Position numbers and translations under genes: made by a program. The notes under the pieces were generated by a model that did no database searches, was not told the origin of the DNA, and saw nothing but the letters and a program-made list of their open reading frames with translations. Positions 29,641 through 39,778 of a stretch of DNA of 45,931 nucleotides are shown piece after piece (positions within the stretch are counted from its first letter, which is position 1; each line of letters opens with the position of its first letter). The stretch covers positions 1-45,931 of the forward strand of contig JACQOV010000039.1 of assembly GCA_016202395.1 (NCBI GenBank). The letters run 5' to 3'. Origin of the DNA: Deltaproteobacteria bacterium (GTDB lineage Bacteria; JACQOV01).

Positions 29641-30984
29641 ATGACAACATTTCTGGCTTTTGTCGTTGTTTTGGGGGTTCTCGTGTTCATCCATGAATTC
29701 GGCCACTTTTTAGTGGCGAAAAAAGTGGGAGTTGCGGTCGAGAAGTTCTCACTCGGGTTTGGCCCTAAGATCTTTGGATTTGAACGCGGGGGGACGGAAT
29801 ATTGCGTATCGATCATCCCTTTAGGAGGCTATGTCAAACTCAAAGGGGAGGAGCATGAAGGCGAACAGGTGACGGGGAGTCCCGAAGAGTACAGCTCTCG
29901 GACCCTTGGGGAGAGAGCAGGCATTGTTGTTGCAGGTCCGGTGATGAATCTTCTCTTAGCTCTCCTCCTTTCTCCACTCCCGTTTTGGTTTGGAATGGAG
30001 GTTCCTTCGTATCTTTTTCAGCCGGCCCGGATCGGTTGGGTTGCGCCGGAGAGCCCTGCCGCGAAGGCCGGAATACAGTTTGATGATGAGATTGTTGGGA
30101 TCGATGGAAAGTCAGTGGATACTTGGAAGAAGGCTCAGACGGCATGGCTTTCTGATTCCAATCTGGAGGTCTCTTTAAAGGTTCGCCGAGGGGAGGAGAT
30201 CCTCTCTTTCAATCTCTCCGTTGAAGAAGGGATGGATGGGATGCGCAGTTTTGGAGGAATTCGCCCTCCTCTAGCCCCCATGGTGGGAGAGGTCGACCCG
30301 ATGCTCCCTGCGGCAAAGGCGGGGATCGTCTCGGGGGATCGCGTCGTTTCTGTGGAAGGGGTTCCAATCATCCATTGGGATCAGTTGACACAAGCGATTC
30401 GGTCCAACAAAGATCAGCCGATCTTGATGGAGGTGGAGCGCAAAGGGGAGAGATTCCAGTTCACGGTGACTCCTCAATGGAATGAGGAGTTTCAGATCCC
30501 ACAGGTTGGTATTTTGGTCGATCAAGAGATGTTCTTCCACCGGGAGGCTTTCTTTCCGGCGATTCGATCGGGAGTGGAGCGGACCGTCGACCTCGCGGGG
30601 CTCACGTTTGTGATTTTGGGAAAGCTCGTGACAGGGAATCTTTCGATTAAAGCGTTGGGTGGCCCTATTCTCATTGCTCAGGCCAGTGGGGAAGCGGCTC
30701 GGCAAGGGATTGCGCAGCTACTGGCTTTTATGGCTTTTTTGAGTTTGCAGTTGGGGGTTTTAAATCTTTTGCCTATCCCGGCCTTAGACGGAGGCCATCT
30801 TCTCTTCGTTGCCATTGAGGCGATTCGTCGAAGACCGCTTTCACTTCGAGCGCGCGCCATCGCCTCGCAAGCAGGTTTCTTCCTTCTGATCGGTTTCATC
30901 TTGATCATTTCGTATCAGGATTTGATGCGATTGGCCGGAATCCGTGATCTTTTTGAGCGCCTCGCCGGTTCTTTTTCAAAGTAG
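29641..30984 (+). CDS. rseP: RIP metalloprotease RseP (site-2 protease), two PDZ domains
   Basis: HEFGHFLVAKKVGV (HExxH), two PDZ repeats, NLLPIPALDGGHLLF. Confidence 0.96.
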   Translation: MTTFLAFVVVLGVLVFIHEFGHFLVAKKVGVAVEKFSLGFGPKIFGFERGGTEYCVSIIPLGGYVKLKGEEHEGEQVTGSPEEYSSRTLGERAGIVVAGPVMNLLLALLLSPLPFWFGMEVPSYLFQPARIGWVAPESPAAKAGIQFDDEIVGIDGKSVDTWKKAQTAWLSDSNLEVSLKVRRGEEILSFNLSVEEGMDGMRSFGGIRPPLAPMVGEVDPMLPAAKAGIVSGDRVVSVEGVPIIHWDQLTQAIRSNKDQPILMEVERKGERFQFTVTPQWNEEFQIPQVGILVDQEMFFHREAFFPAIRSGVERTVDLAGLTFVILGKLVTGNLSIKALGGPILIAQASGEAARQGIAQLLAFMAFLSLQLGVLNLLPIPALDGGHLLFVAIEAIRRRPLSLRARAIASQAGFFLLIGFILIISYQDLMRLAGIRDLFERLAGSFSK

Positions 30985-31007
30985 ATTTGGGTGTCCCTAG
31001 CGAACAT

Positions 31008-31042
31008 TTGACATTTTAAGATATTAAATGCTACAATTTAAT
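31008..31042 (+). promoter_or_regulatory. Promoter and candidate operator of the toxin-antitoxin pair
   Basis: TTGACA (31008-31013), 18-nt spacer, TACAAT (31032-31037); inverted repeat ATTAAAT-N6-ATTTAAT (31023-31029/31036-31042) overlaps the -10. Confidence 0.6.
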
Positions 31043-31068
31043 AGCAAAAGGAGGGCTATCCGAATTCT

Positions 31069-31317
31069 ATGAGAATTGAAGAAGTATCTTTAGGTGTGCG
31101 TATTCCTATCTTGCTTAAAGAAAAATTAGATCATTTTTGTGAAGAGCATGGCTTAAAAATGAGTCATGTCGTTAAGACGGCTCTTATGGATAAGCTCAGG
31201 GAGTTCAAAGAAGAATTGGAAGACGTCCGAATGGCCAAAGAGCGGTTGCGGGATGGGGATTTCTTTTCCCAAGAGGAGTATGACCGTTATCTCAAGAAAC
31301 GGTTGCGGAAGAAGTGA
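31069..31317 (+). CDS. RHH/RelB-like antitoxin
   Basis: 82 aa 'VSLGVRIPILLKEKLDHFCEEHGLKMSHVVKTALMDKLREFKEELED', RHH-type; GTGA overlap with a RelE-like gene. Confidence 0.75.
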   Translation: MRIEEVSLGVRIPILLKEKLDHFCEEHGLKMSHVVKTALMDKLREFKEELEDVRMAKERLRDGDFFSQEEYDRYLKKRLRKK

Positions 31318-31571
31318 GCTATATCCTTCAGTATGAAAAGCGTGTTTTCAAAGATTTAGATCGAATTCCTAAAAGAGACCTGATTCGAATCGATAAAGCC
31401 ATCCAATCCCTTGCTGTCAATCCGCTTCCCATGGATGTGAAGAAATTGGTAGGGGAGACACAGCTTTTTAGGGTTCGTCAAGGAGATTATCGGATTATCT
31501 ATTCCATCGATCCCGTTTCTAAAATGGTTCAGATTATTGCGGTTCGACATCGAAAAGAGGCTTATCGCTAA
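31314..31571 (+). CDS. RelE/ParE-family toxin
   Basis: 'YEKRVFKDLDRIPKRDLIRIDKAIQSLAVNPLPMDVKKLVGETQLFRVRQGDYRIIYSIDPVSKMVQIIAVRHRKEAYR' matches RelE 'L.....RVR.GDYRI.Y....'. Confidence 0.9.
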   Translation: MSYILQYEKRVFKDLDRIPKRDLIRIDKAIQSLAVNPLPMDVKKLVGETQLFRVRQGDYRIIYSIDPVSKMVQIIAVRHRKEAYR

Positions 31572-32269
31572 TGAAATTATTGGCCATTGAGACAGCCACA
31601 CCGCAAGGGAGTGTTGCTTGGGTGGAAGAGGGGAGTGTCGTCGCGGAGGTGTGTGAGCTTCTGGATCAGAGGCTCTCGGAGCGTTTGATCGGGCTGATCG
31701 ATCGGCTTCTCCAAGAGAACCATCGAACGATTCAAGAGGTGGATGCCTTTGCGTTCTCTCATGGTCCTGGCTCTTACACCGGCTTAAGGATTGGTTTGGC
31801 GGCCATCCAAGGGCTGATTCTGGGAACAGGGAAAAAGGCGGTTGCCGTTTCAACGTTAGAGACATTGGCTCTCAATGCCAAAGGTCACCCAGGGTGGGTT
31901 ATTCCTTGGCTTGATGCGCGAATGAATCAGATCTATGGGGCGATCTATACATTCAATTCTCGTGGAGAGCCTGGGATCGTTCAGCCGGAAGTGGCTCTTC
32001 CCCCGGAGCAATTTTTGGAAAGGGTGACTCAGCCTGCCCTATTCATGGGGGAAGGATCTCTTCGTTATCAATCGTTGATCACCGAGCGACTAGGGAAGAG
32101 GGCTACCTTCGCTTCGCCCTCTTTGCAGTATCCACGGGCTTCCCTTGGGGCCCTTTTAGCCTGGGAAAAGGTGAAAAAAGGGGATTGGGTCGATTTCGGA
32201 ACCTTCTCTCTTCGCTATCTTCGTCCTTCCGCTGCAGAGATCCGCACGAAGTTTGCCTCTAACGCCTAG
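31571..32269 (+). CDS. tsaB: tRNA t6A biosynthesis protein TsaB
   Basis: MKLLAIETATPQGSVAW, FAFSHGPGSYTGLRIGLAAIQGLILG. Confidence 0.94.
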   Translation: MKLLAIETATPQGSVAWVEEGSVVAEVCELLDQRLSERLIGLIDRLLQENHRTIQEVDAFAFSHGPGSYTGLRIGLAAIQGLILGTGKKAVAVSTLETLALNAKGHPGWVIPWLDARMNQIYGAIYTFNSRGEPGIVQPEVALPPEQFLERVTQPALFMGEGSLRYQSLITERLGKRATFASPSLQYPRASLGALLAWEKVKKGDWVDFGTFSLRYLRPSAAEIRTKFASNA

Positions 32270-32275
32270 AAACGA

Positions 32276-32304
32276 TTGACAATTTTTTGTTGCGCGACTA
32301 GTCT
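32276..32304 (+). promoter_or_regulatory. Putative sigma70 promoter for ilvB
   Basis: TTGACA (32276-32281), 17-nt spacer, TAGTCT (32299-32304). Confidence 0.5.
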
Positions 32305-32333
32305 TGGTCTCGTCGTTCGTTAAAGGGCAAACT

Positions 32334-34046
32334 ATGGCTGAAATGACCGGCGCACAGATCTTTATTGAGACTCTTCGCAGAGAAGGGGTGGATACTATCT
32401 TTGGCTATCCCGGCGGAGCGGTTCTCTATATTTACGATGAGCTCCTCAATTCCGATATCCGCCACATCCTGGTCCGCCATGAGCAGGGGGCGGTTCACAT
32501 GGCCGAAGGTTATGCAAAAGCTTCTGGCAAAGTGGGGGTTGCCTTGGTCACCTCAGGGCCTGGAGCGACGAATACAGTGACGGGCATTGCCGATGCCTAC
32601 ATGGATTCGGTTCCGATTGTGGTTTTCACAGGACAGGTTCCGTTGCCGTTGATTGGAAACGATGCCTTTCAAGAGGCCGACATTGTGGGTATCACGCGAC
32701 CTTGCACCAAGCATAATTATCTGGTCAAAGACATCAACGATTTGGCTCGAATTATTCGACAGGCGTTCTTCATCGCGAAAACGGGGCGTCCTGGGCCTGT
32801 GCTTGTGGATATTCCGAAAGACATTACGATTCAAAAGACCGAATACACCTATCCTGAAGAGGTTCGCCTGCGGAGCTACAATCCTACGGTGGAGGGGCAC
32901 ATGGGGCAGATCAAGCGGGGGCTTCGAGCGATCCTCCAGAGCAGACGCCCCATCTTCTATGTGGGGGGAGGGACGGTTTATTCCAGCGCGGAAGAAGAGG
33001 TGAGAGCGCTTGCCGAAAAGCTGAAGGTCCCTGTGGCTCTGACCTTGATGGGATTGGGAAGTTTTCCTGCGCATCATCCCCAATTTTTAGGGATGTTAGG
33101 TATGCACGGAACCTACACCGCCAACACCACGATGCAGAATGCCGATTTGATCTTTGCCATCGGTTCCCGTTTCGATGATCGTGTGACAGGGCGACTCAAA
33201 GATTTTGCTCCCCATGCCTCGTTTGTTCATGTCGATATCGATCCGAGCTCGATCGGAAAAAACGTGATTACCGATGTCCCGATTGTGGGGGATATACGGT
33301 CGGTGCTGCGTAGTCTGTGGAGGCTTGTGGAGGAGATGCCGAAATCGGAGGTTGCGGCGTTTCACAAACAGATTCAACCTTGGTGGGATCAGATCCATAC
33401 GTGGAATCAGCAGCATCCTTTAAAGTATGAAGACAGCGAGGAGGGGATTAAAGCCCAGTACGTGGTTGAGAGAATCTATGACGTTGCGGACGAGAATCTT
33501 CTCGTAACGACCGATGTGGGACAACATCAGATGTGGGCGGCCCAATATTTTCGTTCCAAACAAAAGAAGAGTTTTATCACCTCTGGGGGTTTGGGGACGA
33601 TGGGGTTCGGTTTTCCGGCGGCCATTGGCGCTAAAGTGGCTCGACCCGATGTCCCTGTTTTTTGCATCTCAGGAGATGGAAGTTTTCTAATGAACATGCA
33701 GGAGATTGGGACCGCGGTTCAATATAATGTTCCTGTCAAGGTGGCGATTCTTAATAACTTCTACTTAGGGATGGTTCGTCAGTGGCAAGAGCTTTTCTAC
33801 CAGAGGCGCTATTCGGAGGTGGTAATGAAAGCGATGCCTGACTTTTCGAAGCTCGCAGAGGCTTTTGGCGCCAAAGGGTTCACGATCAAAAAAAAGAAGG
33901 ATGTGGTTCCTGTGTTAAAAGAGGCGATGAAGATCGATGGGCCCGTGATCATGGACTTTCATGTTCTGAGGGAGGAGAATGTTTATCCGATGATTCCGGC
34001 GGGAGCCTCGCTCAGCGAGATTGTTGTCGGACCACCGGAGAAGTGA
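32334..34046 (+). CDS. ilvB: Acetolactate synthase large subunit
   Basis: MAEMTGAQIFIETLRREGVDTIFGYPGGAVLYIYDEL, HEQGAVHMAEGYAKASGKVGVALVTSGPGATN, GDGSFLMNMQEIGTA. SD AAAGGG supports ATG 32334. Confidence 0.97.
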   Translation: MAEMTGAQIFIETLRREGVDTIFGYPGGAVLYIYDELLNSDIRHILVRHEQGAVHMAEGYAKASGKVGVALVTSGPGATNTVTGIADAYMDSVPIVVFTGQVPLPLIGNDAFQEADIVGITRPCTKHNYLVKDINDLARIIRQAFFIAKTGRPGPVLVDIPKDITIQKTEYTYPEEVRLRSYNPTVEGHMGQIKRGLRAILQSRRPIFYVGGGTVYSSAEEEVRALAEKLKVPVALTLMGLGSFPAHHPQFLGMLGMHGTYTANTTMQNADLIFAIGSRFDDRVTGRLKDFAPHASFVHVDIDPSSIGKNVITDVPIVGDIRSVLRSLWRLVEEMPKSEVAAFHKQIQPWWDQIHTWNQQHPLKYEDSEEGIKAQYVVERIYDVADENLLVTTDVGQHQMWAAQYFRSKQKKSFITSGGLGTMGFGFPAAIGAKVARPDVPVFCISGDGSFLMNMQEIGTAVQYNVPVKVAILNNFYLGMVRQWQELFYQRRYSEVVMKAMPDFSKLAEAFGAKGFTIKKKKDVVPVLKEAMKIDGPVIMDFHVLREENVYPMIPAGASLSEIVVGPPEK

Positions 34047-34079
34047 AAGAATTGTTAACTTACCATAAGGAGTTACGCG

Positions 34080-34658
34080 ATGAGACATACAATTTCAGTG
34101 TTAGTTGAGAACCAGTTTGGAGTGCTCGCCCGTATTTCGGGCCTGTTTAGCGGGCGAGGTTATAACATCGATTCCTTAACGGTCGCGGAAACGCTAGATC
34201 CCACGACCTCACGGATGACCATTGTGACTCGTGGAGAGGATCCGGTCATTGAGCAGATCATCAAACAGCTCAACCGCTTGATCGACGTTATCAAGGTTGT
34301 GGATCTTACGGGAGTCGACCATGTGGAACGAGAGATCGTTTTGGTGAAAGTGGTGGCTCAAGGTGAAAAGCGGGAGGAGGTTTTGAGGATCGTCGATATC
34401 TTTCGTGGGAAGATCATCGATGTGAGCCCGGAAGGTTTTGTCATTGAACTCACGGGGGATGAGGATAAGATCAATGCCTTTGTGAATTTGCTCAAGCCCT
34501 TGGGGGTTAAGGAGGTGGCTCGAGCGGGCAAGGTGGCGATGCCGCGCGGTTTGGGGAAATTAGGAAGCGTGGCTAAATCGGTTGAAAAAGAAAGAAAAGA
34601 AGGACCGGAACTAGCGGGAAGCTCTAAAGGAGAAGGGAGCGGCGCTTTACCGGCGTAA
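34080..34658 (+). CDS. ilvN: Acetolactate synthase small subunit
   Basis: [50 protein letters not shown]. Confidence 0.97.
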   Translation: MRHTISVLVENQFGVLARISGLFSGRGYNIDSLTVAETLDPTTSRMTIVTRGEDPVIEQIIKQLNRLIDVIKVVDLTGVDHVEREIVLVKVVAQGEKREEVLRIVDIFRGKIIDVSPEGFVIELTGDEDKINAFVNLLKPLGVKEVARAGKVAMPRGLGKLGSVAKSVEKERKEGPELAGSSKGEGSGALPA

Positions 34659-34670
34659 ACAGGAGAAAAT

Positions 34671-35699
34671 ATGAAAATCTATTACGATAAAGATGCAGAT
34701 TTGGGTCGGTTAAAAAACAAAACGGTGGCCAAAACGGTGGCGATGATTGGTTATGGAAGCCAAGGGCATGCTCATGCTTTGAATCTGAAGGATAGCGGAA
34801 TCAAAGTGGTTGTAGGGCTTCGAAAAGGGGGAACGTCCTGGGACAAAGCCGTTCAAGCAGGCTTCGAGGTGAAATCAGTTGCTGAAGCGGTAAAATCCGC
34901 AGAGGTCGTGATGGTGGTGGTCCCCGATGAGCTGGCGGGGCCTCTTTATCAGAAGGAGATCGGCCCCAATCTCCAACCGGGGAGTTATCTTGCCTTTGCG
35001 CATGGCTTTAACATCCATTTTAAGGTGATTGTTCCCGATTCGAAGATCAATGTTTTTATGATTGCTCCGAAAGGGCCAGGTCATCTGGTTCGCTCCGAGT
35101 TTGTTCGAGGGGCGGGGGTGCCGGCGTTGGTTGCCATCCATCAAGATCCTTCCAAGGACACGCTCCAGGTGGCGCTCGCTTACGGCCGTGGGATTGGAGC
35201 GAGTCGAGCCGGGATTTTGGAGACCGATTTTCGAGAAGAGACAGAGACCGATCTCTTCGGAGAACAGAGTGTTTTGTGCGGAGGGCTCACTTCTCTCATG
35301 AAAGCGGGGTTTGAAACGTTGGTGGAGGCGGGCTATGCCCCCGAGGTCGCTTATTTCGAATGTGTTCATGAGATGAAGTTGATTGTGGATCTCATCTACG
35401 AGGGTGGAATCTCGAACATGCGCTATTCCATCAGCAACACCGCGGAGTATGGAGACATGACTCGCGGGCCTCGAGTGATCGACAAACAGGTTCGCGAGGA
35501 GATGAAAAAAATACTCCAGGAGATTCAAAGCGGTCGATTTGCTAAAGAGTGGATTGCCGAGAACAAGGATGGCTCCGTTAATTTTAATTCGCTTCGAAGG
35601 AAGGCGCGCGAGGAAAAGATTGAGAAAGTGGGGGAACAACTGAGGGGGATGATGCCGTGGCTGGAGAAGAATCGCCTCGTGGATAAAAGCAAAAATTGA
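34671..35699 (+). CDS. ilvC: Ketol-acid reductoisomerase
   Basis: [73 protein letters not shown]. Confidence 0.98.
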   Translation: MKIYYDKDADLGRLKNKTVAKTVAMIGYGSQGHAHALNLKDSGIKVVVGLRKGGTSWDKAVQAGFEVKSVAEAVKSAEVVMVVVPDELAGPLYQKEIGPNLQPGSYLAFAHGFNIHFKVIVPDSKINVFMIAPKGPGHLVRSEFVRGAGVPALVAIHQDPSKDTLQVALAYGRGIGASRAGILETDFREETETDLFGEQSVLCGGLTSLMKAGFETLVEAGYAPEVAYFECVHEMKLIVDLIYEGGISNMRYSISNTAEYGDMTRGPRVIDKQVREEMKKILQEIQSGRFAKEWIAENKDGSVNFNSLRRKAREEKIEKVGEQLRGMMPWLEKNRLVDKSKN

Positions 35700-35703
35700 C
35701 CCT

Positions 35704-36357
35704 ATGGAACCCAAAAGTTTACAGATGCCGATTGTGGGAGAGGCGATTCCCCTAGTCCTGGTTGGTTTATTCGTTTCCGTTGCCTCTTTTTTGATGGGAT
35801 GGAAAGTCCCCAGTGGATTGGTCTTTTTGCTAACGGTGGGAGTGGCTCTGTTTTTTCGGAATCCGAGGCGCTGCATTCCACAGGATAAGGAAGCCATTCT
35901 TTCTCCGGCAGACGGAAAGGTGATGCGAATCGAGCGGAGTTTTTCAGAGCCAGGGTTTGCAGAGAAGGTCACGCTTCTAAGCATTTTTCTTTCATTGGCC
36001 AATGTTCATGTAAACCGTCTGCCGGTTTCAGGGCGTGTGAAAGAGGTCCGTTATCGTAAAGGAAAATTCCGTTTTGCTTTTGACCCTAAGGCTGTTGGGG
36101 AGAACGAGAGGAACTTCCTTCGGGTAGCCATGGAAAACGGGAAGGAGATTGGATTTGCGCAGGTCGCTGGTTTCATTGCGCGTCGAATCCGATGTTTCAT
36201 AAAACCTGGGGATCCGGTTTGCGCTGGAGAACGATTTGGATTGATTCGATTTGGTTCGCGAGCCGATCTATTCCTTCCGGAATCGGTCGAGGTCTTGGTG
36301 AGAGAGGGGGAGAAGGTGCGAGGGGGAGAAACTATTTTAGCGAGGTTTAAATCATGA
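35704..36357 (+). CDS. psd: Phosphatidylserine decarboxylase proenzyme (short type)
   Basis: SPADGKVMRIE, FLSLANVHVNRLPVSGRV, GLIRFGSRADLFLP (G-S self-cleavage site). Confidence 0.93.
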   Translation: MEPKSLQMPIVGEAIPLVLVGLFVSVASFLMGWKVPSGLVFLLTVGVALFFRNPRRCIPQDKEAILSPADGKVMRIERSFSEPGFAEKVTLLSIFLSLANVHVNRLPVSGRVKEVRYRKGKFRFAFDPKAVGENERNFLRVAMENGKEIGFAQVAGFIARRIRCFIKPGDPVCAGERFGLIRFGSRADLFLPESVEVLVREGEKVRGGETILARFKS

Positions 36358-37115
36358 CGATAAAAAGAGAAAAGAAAAGGATCCGAGGGGTTCAGCTCCT
36401 TCCTAACTTGCTGACCACAGGGAGTTTGTTTGGAGGGTTTTACTCGATTGTGGCCACTCTTGAAGGGAGTTTTGAAAAAGCGGCCATTGCCATTATTGTC
36501 TCGATCTTCTTCGATGGAATCGATGGCAAAGTGGCCCGGATCACGCGAACCGAAAGTAGTTTTGGGATTGAGTACGACTCTCTTTCAGATCTGGTCGCAT
36601 TTGGCGTGGCCCCTGCCATTCTTGTTTACTCGTGGGCTCTGATCCCCTTTGGTCGGCTGGGGTGGCTTGCCGGATTTATCTACACGGCGTGTGTTGCTTT
36701 AAGATTAGCCCGATACAACGTTCAGTTCTCCTCCGTGGAATCGAAGAATTTTCGAGGTCTCCCTTGTCCTGCGGCGGCCGGTTTTACCGCCTCCACGGTT
36801 TTGCTCTATTTTCATTTGGGAGTGGCGGAGAATTTCTCCAAGCAGATTGCGTTGCTTTTGATGGTTTACCTTTTAGGCGTTTTGATGGTGAGCAGCATCC
36901 CGTACTATGGATTCAAAGAGCTGGATCTGTTGCGAAGGAAGCCGTTTGGAGTCCTTTTCTTGATGGTTTCGATCTTGGCGTTGGTGGTTGCTTTTCCGCC
37001 CGTGACCCTTTTCATCATGGGGTTTGTCTATGTTTTTTCAGGACCGATTCTTTATTTGTTGAAGCGAAGGCGAGTGGCTGTTGAGAAAACGGAATCGTCT
37101 GACTCGAAGGTTTAG
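36354..37115 (+). CDS. pssA: CDP-diacylglycerol--serine O-phosphatidyltransferase
   Basis: CDP-alcohol motif DGIDGKVARITRTESSFGIEYDSLSDLVAFGVAPAIL; LLPNLLTTGSLFGGFYSI. Confidence 0.95.
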   Translation: MTIKREKKRIRGVQLLPNLLTTGSLFGGFYSIVATLEGSFEKAAIAIIVSIFFDGIDGKVARITRTESSFGIEYDSLSDLVAFGVAPAILVYSWALIPFGRLGWLAGFIYTACVALRLARYNVQFSSVESKNFRGLPCPAAAGFTASTVLLYFHLGVAENFSKQIALLLMVYLLGVLMVSSIPYYGFKELDLLRRKPFGVLFLMVSILALVVAFPPVTLFIMGFVYVFSGPILYLLKRRRVAVEKTESSDSKV

Positions 37116-37116
37116 T

Positions 37117-38661
37117 GTGACACAGCGAATCTACATCTTTGATACGACTTTGCGGGATGGAGAACAGTCTCCCGGAGCGAGCATGAATCCGGAAGAGAAG
37201 CTCCGGATCGCTAAGCAGCTTGAAAAGCTCAATGTCGATGTGATTGAAGCAGGCTTTCCCATTGCCTCGCAAGGGGATTTTGAGGCCGTTGCCACCATTG
37301 CTAAAGAGGTTCGCAAACCGATCATTGCAGGGCTGGCTCGAGCCCAAGATTCCGACATCGACCGCTGTTGGGAGGCGGTGAAGGGGGCCGCGCGTCCCAG
37401 GATTCACACTTTCATTGCCACCTCGGATATCCACTTAAAACATAAACTCCAAAAAACGCGGGACGAGGTTTTGAAAGAGATTGAACGGGCCGTGCGGCGA
37501 GCTAAAAAATATACCCCTGATGTGGAGTTTTCGGCGGAGGATGCCACACGCTCCAACTGGGATTATCTTTGCAAGGCCTTTGCCGTTGCCATTGAAAGCG
37601 GGGCCACCACCCTCAATGTGCCGGATACGGTGGGTTACACCGTCCCTTCGGAGTTTGGGGCTTTAATCCGCCATCTCCGCGAGAATGTCCCGGGGATGGA
37701 TCAGGTTGTGATCAGCGTTCACTGTCACAATGATCTTGGATTGGCGGTTCCTAATTCGATTGCCGCTATTGAAGCTGGGGCTCGGCAAATCGAATGCACC
37801 GTGAATGGGATTGGAGAGCGTGCCGGAAACGCTTCCATGGAAGAGATCGTGATGATCTTAAAGACGCGCAAAGATCAGCTCCCTTATGAGACCGGGATTG
37901 TAACGGAGCACATTTATCCGACGAGTCGACTCTTGTCTCAGATCACGGGGATGGTGGTGCAGCCGAACAAGGCTATTGTGGGGGCCAATGCCTTTGCGCA
38001 TGAGGCGGGAATCCATCAACACGGAGTTCTTCAAGAGAAACTGACCTATGAGATTATGAAGCCGGAAGATATTGGCCTGCTCTCCAATCTTTTGGTGATG
38101 GGAAAGCATTCCGGGCGCCATGCTTTTCGGGATCGACTGAAGGCGTTGGGATATGATCTCCCCGCAGGCGATCTCGACAAGGCGTTTCAACAATTTAAGG
38201 AGCTAGCGGACAAAAAGAAAGAGATCTACGATGAGGATCTGGAGGCCATTGTCAGTGAGGAGATCCTTCGCATCCCAGAGCAGTATCGACTCGTTTCGGT
38301 TCATGTGACCACAGGGACCGATACGCAACCCCAGGCCAAGATTGTGATGGAGGTCGAGGGGACTGCCATGGAGGGGACCCAAACGGGGGATGGTCCTGTA
38401 GACGCCGTGTACAAGACCATCGCCAAAATGACGAAGACAAAAAGCAAGTTGCTACGCTACTCTGTCAATGCGATCACTGGGGGGACGGAGGCTCAAGGAG
38501 AGGTCACCGTCCGTTTAGAAGAAGAGGGCCAGACGGTGATTGGCCAAGGAGCTCATACCGATATTTTAGTGGCTAGCGCCAAGGCTTATATTAATGGCTT
38601 AAACAAGATGGCGTACCGGAAGCATAGGCGGCGACCTCGCACAGGGATGGTTGGCCCGTAG
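37117..38661 (+). CDS. leuA: 2-isopropylmalate synthase
   Basis: [76 protein letters not shown] start just after the pssA stop. Confidence 0.97.
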   Translation: MTQRIYIFDTTLRDGEQSPGASMNPEEKLRIAKQLEKLNVDVIEAGFPIASQGDFEAVATIAKEVRKPIIAGLARAQDSDIDRCWEAVKGAARPRIHTFIATSDIHLKHKLQKTRDEVLKEIERAVRRAKKYTPDVEFSAEDATRSNWDYLCKAFAVAIESGATTLNVPDTVGYTVPSEFGALIRHLRENVPGMDQVVISVHCHNDLGLAVPNSIAAIEAGARQIECTVNGIGERAGNASMEEIVMILKTRKDQLPYETGIVTEHIYPTSRLLSQITGMVVQPNKAIVGANAFAHEAGIHQHGVLQEKLTYEIMKPEDIGLLSNLLVMGKHSGRHAFRDRLKALGYDLPAGDLDKAFQQFKELADKKKEIYDEDLEAIVSEEILRIPEQYRLVSVHVTTGTDTQPQAKIVMEVEGTAMEGTQTGDGPVDAVYKTIAKMTKTKSKLLRYSVNAITGGTEAQGEVTVRLEEEGQTVIGQGAHTDILVASAKAYINGLNKMAYRKHRRRPRTGMVGP

Positions 38662-38687
38662 AACTCTTTGATGGAAATCATTATTTT

Positions 38688-39752
38688 ATGGAACAGATAC
38701 TCATTTTGCCGGGAGATGGAATCGGACCGGAAGTCGTTGAACAAGCGATTCGCGTATTAGAAAAGGTTTCAAAGCTTCAGAAGTTTCCTCTTTCGTTGGA
38801 AGAAGGGCTCATCGGTGGGGCCTCTTTAGATCGTCACGGCGTTCCCATTACGGAGGAGACTCTTCAAAAAGCAAAGCGATCTCGCGCTGTTTTGCTCGGC
38901 GCTGTCGGAGGTCCCCAATGGGATGATCTTCCTACCGACCGTCGCCCTGAGAAGGCTTTGCTTCGGATCCGAAAAGAGCTCGGTTGTTTTGCCAACTTAA
39001 GACCTGCCAAACTCTATGGCGCTTTGATCGATTCCTCTCCATTGCGTCCAGAGATTGTTTCGGGGGTGGATCTTTTAGTGGTTCGAGAATTGACCGGAGG
39101 GCTTTATTTTGGGGAGCCTCGTGGTGTTGAAAGGCGGGATGGGATTGAACGCGGGGTCAATACCTTGGTTTACACCACCCCTGAGATTGAGCGGGTTGCC
39201 CGCGTTGCCTTCGAGGCTGCCAGCCAGCGACGAAAGAAGGTGACCTCGGTGGACAAGGCCAATGTTTTGGAGACAACGGCTTTGTGGCGGCGAGTGGTCA
39301 CCGATTTGCATCAAGAGTACCGAGATGTCTCGCTTCATCATCTCTATGTGGACAATTGCGCGATGCAGTTGATCCAGAATCCGAAGCAGTTCGATGTCAT
39401 CCTCACGGAGAACCTCTTTGGAGATATCTTAAGTGATGAGGCCGCCATGTTGACAGGATCGATCGGGATGCTTCCCTCCGCCAGCATGGGAGGAGAACAC
39501 GCTATTTATGAGCCGGTTCACGGAAGCGCCCCGGATATTGCGGGACAAGGGAAGGCCAATCCTTTAGCCACGATCCTCTCAGTGGCGATGCTCCTCCGTT
39601 ACTCCTTGAGGCAGGAAGGGGTCGCGGATACGATTGAGAAGGCGGTTGAGAAGGTTTTAAACGAGGGGTATCGAACGGCCGATTTGGCCCGTCCGGGGGC
39701 AGCGGTTGTCGGGACAGCAAAGATGGGGGATCTGGTGTTAGGGCACCTCTAG
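38688..39752 (+). CDS. leuB: 3-isopropylmalate dehydrogenase
   Basis: [62 protein letters not shown]. Confidence 0.97.
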   Translation: MEQILILPGDGIGPEVVEQAIRVLEKVSKLQKFPLSLEEGLIGGASLDRHGVPITEETLQKAKRSRAVLLGAVGGPQWDDLPTDRRPEKALLRIRKELGCFANLRPAKLYGALIDSSPLRPEIVSGVDLLVVRELTGGLYFGEPRGVERRDGIERGVNTLVYTTPEIERVARVAFEAASQRRKKVTSVDKANVLETTALWRRVVTDLHQEYRDVSLHHLYVDNCAMQLIQNPKQFDVILTENLFGDILSDEAAMLTGSIGMLPSASMGGEHAIYEPVHGSAPDIAGQGKANPLATILSVAMLLRYSLRQEGVADTIEKAVEKVLNEGYRTADLARPGAAVVGTAKMGDLVLGHL

Positions 39753-39778
39753 AACAGATAGAGGTTTCACGGGTCTAA

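Noticed and set aside
34875-36002. 375-aa minus-strand ORF
   Set aside because: Lies antisense to ilvC/psd, low-complexity composition, no domain signature; typical shadow ORF of a codon-biased gene.
39747-39765. CCTCTA...TAGAGG hairpin at the leuB stop
   Set aside because: Only a 6-bp stem without a U-tract; too weak to call a terminator.
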